From Lepiota brunneoincarnata (lineage: Eukaryota; Basidiomycota; Agaricomycetes; Agaricales; Agaricaceae): DNA of 64,000 nt. The notes under the pieces are model-generated. The model did no database searches and had not been told where the DNA came from. It worked only from the letters and a program-made list of their open reading frames with translations. The position numbers were made by a program, and so were the translations under genes. The DNA lies in the NCBI GenBank assembly GCA_023014365.1, contig JAEBUN010000002.1, positions 1,674,001-1,738,000 of the forward strand. Reading direction: 5' to 3'. Of this stretch, positions 56,798 through 64,000 are shown piece after piece (the stretch's first letter is position 1; each line of letters starts with the position of its first letter).

Positions 56798-58877
56798 ATG
56801 GCCGCCTCTGCTGCGTACTCGTATAACTCGCCACAGGAGCTGTACAATCACATCGATTCCCAGTTTCAGCTCAGCGATGCCCAGCTCGTCGGGCTCACTA
56901 GAACTTTCCTTCAGGAGTTCAAACACGGTCTCGAGAACTACGGCCAGGCTATGGCGATGATGTACCAAATTTGCTTATTTATCCAGCGCATCGCTCATTC
57001 TTCTTCAGACCTAGCTTTGTTACAGGTGTCCCAGACGGTACAGAGGAAGGGTAGGTACCCGTCCGCACATATCAATAAAACACGCTGAGGAAACCTCAGA
57101 ACGTTCCTAGCCCTTGATCTTGGAGGCACAAATCTGTGAGCTGCTAATCGCCGCAGTTACAGTTGTCTAACTCATACTTCCAAGCCGTGTCTGCGAGGTT
57201 GTTCTCCATGGCGACAAGACTTTCTCGCTGCGTCAGCAAAAGTATAAAGTGTCAGAAGCTCTCAAAGCTGGAGAGGCGACGGCCCTATTTGGTTTGCGTT
57301 ACGCCGTATTGCTCCGCTTACTCTATGCTAATTGCACCTTTTACTCGTTATTGCGCTTTCAGATTACTTGGCCGATTCTGTGGACGCATTCCTGACAACT
57401 GAGGCGACTGTGGACTATATCCCTCCGGGTGTATCCGAGGCAAGACCCCCTCACCCTACCTACCTCGGTCTCACTTTCTCTTTCCCGGTTGAACAAACGG
57501 CATTAGACTCCGGAAAAATCCTCACTTGGACAAAAGGATTTTCCGCGAGGAATGCTATAGGCAATGATGTCGTGAAGCTACTGCAAGACGCTTTCGACAG
57601 GAAGCATATGCATGTCAAGTGCGTTGCTCTTGTCAATGATGTGAGTACCTCGCTTCTCACCACAACTGACTGCTGATCAACACCGAGTAGACCGTTGGCG
57701 CCCTGCTGTCACGAGCCTATCAATCTGGAGGATGCATACTAGGCGCCATTTTTGGGACTGGTACCAACGGCGCATATGTTGAGGAGATCTGTAAGTTCTA
57801 GCTTTTGCAACTGCCGCGCATATCCTGTTATTGCCGGCACGTAGCCAAGATCACCAAACTTTCCGGGACTCCGGCTGCCGAAAGGAAGGGGTATATGATC
57901 GTCAACACAGAATGGGGAGCATTTAACAACTCGGTGCGCCGTAGTAGTTGGTCTGCTGGCCGCAATCGCTCATATTGTCTGCAGCGTTCACATCTACCAT
58001 CCACCCCATTCGACAACGCCCTCGACCGACTAAGTATCAATCCAACCTTCCAGGCATTCGAAAAATTTGTCTCTGGAATGTATCTCGGAGAAGTCGCCCG
58101 CAATGTGATCGTTTCTCTGATCGATGCGACGCCGAAACCGCTCTTGTTCAATGGAAAATCAACTCGAGTAGTAAACAAGCATTATGGAATCGATACAAGT
58201 TTCATGAGTTTTGTGGAGGATGCCTGGTTAGGCGATGATGGCGATGCCGGGTGCATTAAGCCGCCATTCACTGAATTAGATGGGAAATCGATCCCTTCAA
58301 ACGTTCGATCGAAGCTGGAGCGGATCCGTGAAGCTATCGTCAAGGACCTTGAGTACACAGCAGATCAGGTGTCTCTTAAGGATGCGGCAGTATGTTTTTT
58401 GTCCCTCCTTTTTCAGTGGACTGATCGATATACCGATCGGGTACTTAGGCTATTCGTTGGATATGCAGTCTGGTGGCGCACAGGGCAGCCTTGCTAAGTG
58501 GTGTGGCGGTGGCTGCAGTGCTGATCCAGACCGGTCGTGCGGTTCTACCGGGTGAGTCGCACAAGGGGTTGAAAGATCCTAATGAAAAAATCCCTGTCGG
58601 AGTGGATGGAAGGTACGACGGTGTTGACTGGGTCCGCGATATCATCAATTGATTCTGAACTAGTCTCGTTGAACATTATCCCGACTTCGAAAAGATTATG
58701 CGACGATCTTTGCGCTTCTTGGCAGGCGAGGACGTAGAGAGAAGGATTGATATTGGCCTGGCGAAGGATGGGAGTGGGGTTGGAGGTGGGCATGTATTAC
58801 GACTGATTCTGCTAACATGCTAACAGTTTTCTGCAGCTGCACTATGCGCTCTGCAGGCTCTTAAGCAGAAGTCGTAA
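56798..58877 (+). CDS. Hexokinase
   Basis: Phosphorylates hexoses with ATP at the start of glycolysis; fungal hexokinases can also signal sugar status. The start MAASAAYSYNSPQELYNHID at 56798. Exons then read PSFVTGVPDGTE, FLALDLGGTNLRVCEVVLHG (phosphate-1 loop), DYLADSVDAF, TFSFPVEQTALDSGKILTWT (sugar-binding LTFSFP...), KGFSARNAIGNDVV, CVALVNDTVGALLSRAYQ (catalytic Asp in NDT), CILGAIFGTGTNGAYVEE (phosphate-2), VNTEWGAFNNS and NKHYGIDTSFMS. It ends ALCALQALKQKS at 58877. About 10 short introns and no frame break. The catalytic residues are all present. Which hexose it prefers cannot be told from the sequence. Confidence 0.92.
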
Positions 58878-59014
58878 GGGGTTCAAATGAGTAACAATCA
58901 AATGTACTTGTATAGCAGCCGATTTAAATTACCCCAAGAGTTCGCGGGAGTTTCCTGAGCCGATAAAACGAGAAAATAGACGAAGCATTAAATCTGCTAT
59001 TACATGAGATATAT

Positions 59015-60153
59015 CTAAATTTGCTTTTTAGCAGGATTGGTATCATAAACGGTCATGTAGGCAGCATCTATTTTTTTCCAGTTCAACACAGACCAGAGCT
59101 CCTTTAACCACTGTTCCCTGCCCCACACACCATAGCCAGCACTCATCCAAGCATGCTCATAAACAGGGATGCAGAAAAGAGGGTAGAGGATCTCGCCTAC
59201 ATTTAACGCCTCAGTTGTTTTAGCTCGTTGCTTTGGTCCACCATTGGGTGAGTGGATGCCAAGAGTTGGTGATAGGATCTTGCTGGGCACGTCAGCGTGG
59301 TAATAGCGTTGGTTGGACGGATTAGTGGTTGGAGGGGAGTTGTTGCTGGAGATGCCAGAAAGGGGAGATGCTGGGGATGTACCGGGTGGAGGGGGTTTAA
59401 CAATGGGTGAATGAAGAGGTGAAAAGAGATTCGTTGTCTGGCCAGGGTAGTCGGCCATGTTGGACCGTGAGCGAATGAGAAGGGTTCCAGCACCATATGT
59501 CGGGACAATACCGGTATTGCCTGTCTGGTCTGTGACAAACCATATCCAACCGTTGGTGAACGTCCCGAGGGCGGCAGCAGAAAAGGCTGAACGGAGCTGT
59601 TGGATACTGCCGTGGGCTAGACGAATGCTCCCGCCGAAGGTTGAAGATATCTCGTGTTCGTAGGTCGGGTATTTGTCGGATGGGGGTTTCTGGAGAGTAT
59701 GAGGGTGTCTCCAGGGAGAATATGGGGAGGGCGACGCACAAGGTTATTGAGGAAGAAGCTGTTGTTCAGCGCCAAACTGGCGTAGCTAAAAGCGAGAATT
59801 TTGTTTTGTTTCCCTGACAGGTTGATTACAGTTTGCGCAATTGTGGTACTTGCTTCAGGAGTATCTGTGTGAAAGTGAGGCGGCATCAGGAACGGACGAG
59901 GTCAGCTTGTTGTATATGGCACACACCAGGCAACCTCTTCATTCAACCTCTCGAGTAGACCATCCTGATATTCAAGCTGTACTTGCAGTGCCTCCGGAGG
60001 GAGGAACTTGCCCAGTCCTCCTTCCACCGGATAAGGTAGCGGCTGTCGCTGGTGCAGGTATCGTATGCCCCAGCGCGACTTGAAACGGGGTGTCGTCGAT
60101 GGGACTGTCACCCTCGTCGTGGCAGCTGTTAGTCGGAAGCCAATGTGATGCAT
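59015..60153 (-). CDS. Mitochondrial small ribosomal subunit protein of Fe-SOD fold (mS42/mS43 type)
   Basis: Fungal mitoribosome proteins Rsm26/Mrp1 keep the Fe/Mn superoxide dismutase fold without activity. The start at 60153 gives MHHIGFRLTAATTRVTVPST, a basic transit-type N-terminus, then PYPVEGGLGKFLPPEALQVQ, LEYQDGLLERLNEEVAW. The middle has KILAFSYASLALNNSFFLNN, GGSIRLAHGSIQQLRSAFSA, ALGTFTNGWIWFVTDQTGN and, at the end, the SOD-like HAWMSAGYGVWGREQWLKEL, WKKIDAAYMTVYDTNPA. The metal-ligand His of true SODs (DVWEHAYY) appears only as YEHAW. A frame change near 59690 suggests one indel. Divergent from OST2, 190 bp apart. Confidence 0.8.
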
Positions 60154-60343
60154 TTTATACGCGTTGGGAGCGCGAGGAAGCTAGCGAGGACTCGGACTCG
60201 AACCAGGCTTCCGGCGACTTGAGCAGAAGTTTTGGGTTTGGACGCAGGAGAAGCTGTATGACTTTATTTGGCTAGAGCTTCGGCGTGTGACGTTGGATTG
60301 AGTTACACGTCGCGCTCGGATACAGCAACTTGCACCCCCATAC

Positions 60344-60808
60344 ATGGCTCCAAAACCTGCTCAACAAAAGGCACAGTCGCCAATCCAGTCGTTGTGGAAG
60401 GCGTATATTGAAGAGACTTCAAATCGCCTAAAGTTTATCGACTCGTTCCTTCTGTTCCTTATGCTTTCAGGCATTGTCCAGTTTCTGTATTGCATCCTGG
60501 TTACAAACTATCCTTTCAACGCATTCTTGGCGGGGTAGGTGCACAGTGACACTTAGTCATGTAAAATATACTTACACCTTAATCAGATTTGCGAGCACGG
60601 TTGGCCAATTCGTCTTGACCGCTTCATTGCGTTCCCAAGTCAATCCTGATAACCACAATGAGTTCAAGGATGTATCCCCAGAGCGGTACGTTGTGTTCAT
60701 TTGAACACTTGGCGCAAGTGATGTTAACAAGGCAACTCTAGGGCTTTCGCGGATTTTGCACTAGGATCCATTGTCCTACATTTCTTTGTATTTAACTTTT
60801 TAGGATGA
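60344..60808 (+). CDS. OST2: Oligosaccharyltransferase subunit DAD1/OST2
   Basis: Small ER membrane subunit of the N-glycosylation oligosaccharyltransferase. Three exons splice cleanly: MAPKPAQQKAQSPIQSLWKA, YIEETSNRLKFIDSFLLFLM, LSGIVQFLYCILVTNYPFNA, FLAGFASTVGQFVLTASLRS, QVNPDNHNEF, and last RAFADFALGSIVLHFFVFNF-LG, stopping at 60808. The family C-terminus ADFxxxxxxLHxxVxNFxG is intact. About 116 residues with three hydrophobic helices. No frame break. Confidence 0.95.
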
Positions 60809-61115
60809 AGGAGAATAGGCGAACTGTAAACGGGAACTGCGCTTGGCTGATAGCTATGGACGGTGTGATAGGCACCAAGCGAGCAACTTTAGATGTATAG
60901 TACAGTCTACTGGAAAGTGAGACAGCATACAGGCATAAAATCCAGCGCTCACAAGATATATCAAGTCGGTTGTCTACACAATGGAATCATCTCCTTCTCT
61001 CAAATGAAGACGAGCGCTGCGGGTTATAGTTAGTGGCCATCCCGTATGCAACAAAACACAAGAGCATACCCCACAGACAACGACGGCAAAGTCGAAGATA
61101 TATTCACCTGTGCAG

Positions 61116-61472
61116 CTATGAATCATCGTATCTGGCGCTTATGCAATGCGACGAACCAAATTCAAGATAGCTGCGTAGGAACTCTGCCAGCATGACCCAT
61201 GAAGGTGCAGGACATACGGGTGAATTAATAATTACTTACGACGAACGTCTTTGTTAGGCACTTGAGATAAAGCGGGCCTGAAATCACGCATGAGATGAGA
61301 GACTGAAAGGTGGGAGATGGGGCGTGTCGTACGTGAGGCCAGTGGTCCGCCTCACTCCAGCCAAGAACGCGCTAATGAGGAGAGCATCAAATCCGAGATG
61401 GACTAGAGATGGACGAGTGAGCGAGTATGCAGCACCAAGACAGAGGGCAGTCGAACCGAGTTTTCCTAACAT
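61116..61472 (-). CDS. DUF1748 family small protein
   Basis: Short conserved fungal protein with the DUF1748 core; several family members are mitochondrial. The start MLGKLGSTALCLGAAYSLTR at 61472, then the core HLGFDALLISAFLAGVRRTT, GLT. After an intron (GTACGA...TTTCAG) PALSQVPNKDVR, and after another FLRSYLEFGSSHCISARYDD, stopping at 61116. The last splice was chosen to recover the family end (R-YLEFGE-like). About 80 residues, one or two hydrophobic helices. Function unknown. Confidence 0.75.
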
Positions 61473-61650
61473 GTTGGACTGGTGCGGGTTGAGAGTCGGT
61501 TCTCTCCATGTGATTAGAAATTAATGACATAAGCAGGGTCGTGTACCACATTGTGTTGGCAACAAGCCACTGGTGGAGACTCAAGAACTGGCCATTCACT
61601 TCGCTCAGTCCCCCTAATCAGGCCCCAGCGCGTCATCACCCCCCAACTAC

Positions 61651-63379
61651 ATGGCGTCCAGGCCACCCTCCCCATCCCTCCCAGCCAGGGGCTACTTCAG
61701 CGCGCCCTTTGAGCGTTTCATACGCGAAGAGTCCGCGGATTGGGCTAGCGCGTTCACCCTACTTGGTACGTTGACCTTTGCCTCGTTGCGCTTTGCACGT
61801 TCTCACTTGTTGCTTTTCCAGACACAATCGAGACATACTTTGACTCTCATGTTGACCTCATCCAGCGCAAGCTCCAGAAACAGCTCCAAAAGCATAGCGA
61901 TCTCTTCAAGCTCAAGGCGGAAGAGAGATTCAAGATCAAGGACCTGTCTGGCGATATACTCGCAGAAAATTTTGAGCGAGAATTCAAGAACTTCAAGCTC
62001 AAGGTACGCTCGCACTCTCTATGGATCTGTGTTCCAAAGTCAATGCTATTTGCCAAGATCTCTACGCGCATGACAACTCTGGCTGCATCTTGGGAATCTG
62101 CCAAAGTTGTCCGCACCCGCGAGAAGGTCTCATTCTTCTTTAGTGTCATGACTCTGCTCTTTTCCGCACTCGTTTTTGGAATGCATCCTGAGTACGCATG
62201 GTTGATGGCATTTGCCGTTGTTGATATGCTAATCGTCTTGGCGTATAGATGGGTGCATATAGCTTACACTGTCTTGGGGTTGTACCTTCTCCCATTGCGT
62301 TATATCCAGTATAAGAGAAGAGCGTGGCACTACTTTCTTTTCGATCTCTGCTATTGTGTCACAATCCTCAACTTCATCTACATCTGGTTCCTTCCGGCTA
62401 ATGCTGCCCTTTTTGTCGCTTGCTACTGCCTCTCGCATGGCTCCCTTGCCAGTGCTGTTATCACATGGCGCAACAGTCTCGTTTTTCATGACCAAGACAA
62501 GGTCACATCGTTGTTTATTCACATATATGCCCCTTTCACGTTTACGGTAATCAGGCAAGTCTCCGCTCCTCCAACCCTACTTCAAAGTTTTCACCTTCAA
62601 CCCAGGCACTTCTATCCCAACGCCGGCCAACGCTTCCCAGCCATCCTCGAAATTACTTCTTTGGACCCCCTTCGCGCTCTGCTGTTGAGCGGTGGAATCT
62701 GTAAGCCATCGTTTTAGTAGTGGACGAACTCCCCACTAACCCCGACTCAGACTGCGGCTGGCAACTCCTCTATTGGAAGTTTGTTCTAGTGGATCGCCGG
62801 GCCAAGATTGAATCGGGACAGCGGACAACGTCCTTTTCGTACCTTCTCAATGACCAACGAGGTCTCATTGGGAAAAACTTGGCTGCGGTTCCCCAAAAAT
62901 ACCGAGAATCGTTCTTCATCAGTGGTCAACTAGGTAAGTGACAGCACTTTTCGGCTGCACATCTATCAACATTTGCCTACTTTGCAGTCTACGCCGTTCT
63001 GACAGAACTTCCTTCTATCTTCCTCCTCTACAAGAGTCCTGTTTGGAGTGGTACATTCCTACTATTGATTTTCGCTGTTAGTGTATGGAATGGTGGAGGC
63101 TTCTATATCGAAGTCTTCGGGCGAAAGTGTGTATCAGGTCCCCGTCCTCATCAATTGCATACTGATTGCTGTAGGTTTGAGCGAGAGATTGAGGCATTGC
63201 GAAAGGAACTCGCGGAGACCGCTTCACGGTCTTCAGGTGCTTCCACACCCACTATTGCCCTAACACCTGGTGAAACAGATATTTCTTCTGTAGGCTCGAT
63301 GTCTCCAGATCATTTATACGTGTCACTTCCGGGCACCTCGTCTGATTCGAGCACTGATACCTTGGGGAAGAACTCGTGA
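61651..63379 (+). CDS. GPC1: Glycerophosphocholine acyltransferase 1
   Basis: Multi-pass enzyme (DUF2838) that acylates glycerophosphocholine to lysophosphatidylcholine in phosphatidylcholine remodelling. The start MASRPPSPSLPARGYFSAPF at 61651, coiled HVDLIQRKLQKQLQKHSDLF, KISTRMTTLAASWESAK, TREKVSFFFSVMTLLFSALV, LPLRYIQYKRRAWHYFLFDL, CYCVTILNFIYIWFLPANAA, SHGSLASAVITWRNSLVFHD, DKVTSLFIHIYAPFTFTVIR, HFYPNAG, WQLLYWKFVLVDRRAKIESG and FISGQLVYAVLTELPSIFLL. The end is a Ser/Thr-rich coiled-coil tail stopping at 63379. Six introns, one with a GC donor after VIR at 62556. About 470 residues, no frame break. The arginine-rich RTTSFSYLLND motif is typical. Confidence 0.9.
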
Positions 63380-63660
63380 CCACATTGCGTATGTTTGGTA
63401 CCTGCTGTGTCCTCCACACTAGACACTTTTTTAATCCCTCTATTTTCTCCAGCATCTATGCTTTAAGGTCGAGATCTTCATATCTCGTCCATGAGTGATT
63501 TCTAGGCAGTTATGTTACCTTTGTACCTTGTACCATTTCTCTCTCGATGTTGGATTAATGACCTCCATTTTTCCACCCCTATTTAATGATGCATCTCTGA
63601 TCTCACTTGGTGTTCGAGCAATATTATCATGCTAGTGTTGATGCGTCATATTTATGCATA

Positions 63661-64000
63661 TCAACCCCCACCGATTGTGAACTCCTGATAAACCAAGTCG
63701 ATTCTAATCCAACCTGATAAAGGACCATCTGGTCCAATCAAGGCAACCTTCGCTTGCCGGTACCGAGGAGACGCTGCCTTGGCATCGATGTATCGTGAAT
63801 CGTCTCTTAAAAAAAACCATTGCATTAACAGCCGCATGACAAGAAGGCGCGGTAACATACGGGACAGGAGGTAGGCCTTGTAGCTTTAATACGTTGTGTT
63901 GCAGATTGAACATAGCCATTCGTGACAAAAGCGGCCTAGCTGATTCAACTTCCCTCAATCAGGATGAAAGTCTCAGGTAGCTAACCTGTATTTCTCCAAG
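63661..64000 (-). CDS. Partial gene entering from the right edge, unassigned
   Basis: The 3' end of a minus-strand gene whose start is outside the window. The last exon ends YIDAKAASPRYRQAKVALIG, PDGPLSGWIRIDLVYQEFT at 63661. A 55-nt intron (GTATGT...TTTAAG) links it to upstream MAMFNLQHNVLKLQGLPPVP. Not recognised. The reading frame looks protein-like but the exon before that is uncertain. Confidence 0.4.

Noticed and set aside
1..64000. tRNA and rRNA genes
   Set aside because: I looked for a T-loop (GTTCGAATC-like) with matching stems and found none convincing. An automated scan would be decisive.
1..64000. CRISPR arrays or bacterial operon features
   Set aside because: The DNA is eukaryotic with spliceosomal introns, and no regularly spaced short repeats are visible.

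Overview
The window is nuclear DNA of a filamentous basidiomycete, most likely an agaricomycete. Genes are dense and split by many 45-65 nt GT-AG introns, and the recognisable proteins are fungal: MED10, RIC8, LEU1, a Rab escort protein, an Atf1-type bZIP, mitochondrial proteins and secreted CAZymes. Exons below were joined by hand from splice signals and family motifs, so individual boundaries can be off.

Left part (1-17.1 kb), ordinary genes: a GH125 alpha-mannosidase with an 8-nt microexon (-), a Ser/Pro-rich protein (-), LEU1 (-), an unresolved membrane-protein candidate (-), MED10 (+), RIC8 (+), a nucleolin/NSR1-like RNA-binding protein (-) and a Rab escort protein (+).

Middle part (17.2-37.9 kb), an accessory island made of one repeated module: a seven-helix membrane protein (7TM-A to D), a divergently transcribed single-pass membrane protein (E1-E3) and a UstYa-like DUF3328 protein (U1-U3). 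The trio occurs three times: A/E1/U1, B/E2/U2 (inverted) and C/E3/U3. A fourth 7TM copy (D) sits beside an intact secreted alpha/beta hydrolase. A hydrolase wreck sits beside copy A and another hydrolase remnant beyond copy D. A GNAT acetyltransferase is inserted between E3 and U3. A spliced 37-residue secreted peptide lies between E2 and U2. UstYa-family proteins are known from fungal ribosomal-peptide (ustiloxin-type) pathways, so this island is the best candidate for an undescribed system. That role is inference.

Right part (38-64 kb): a small basic fungal protein, GH3 beta-xylosidase (-), proteinase K-type subtilase (+), Atf1-like bZIP (-), a DUF3445 heme-dependent oxidative N-demethylase-like protein (-), ATP synthase subunit d (+), GH35 beta-galactosidase (-), hexokinase (+), a mitochondrial ribosomal protein of the Fe-SOD fold (-), OST2/DAD1 (+), a DUF1748 protein (-), glycerophosphocholine acyltransferase (+) and a gene fragment at the right edge.

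Many genes, including essential ones (LEU1, RIC8, ATP7, NSR1), carry isolated 1-nt frame breaks, often in homopolymers, while others (GH125, subtilase, hexokinase, GPC1, DUF3445) read cleanly through many exons. This looks more like residual assembly indels than decay, and breaks in the island genes should be read with that in mind.
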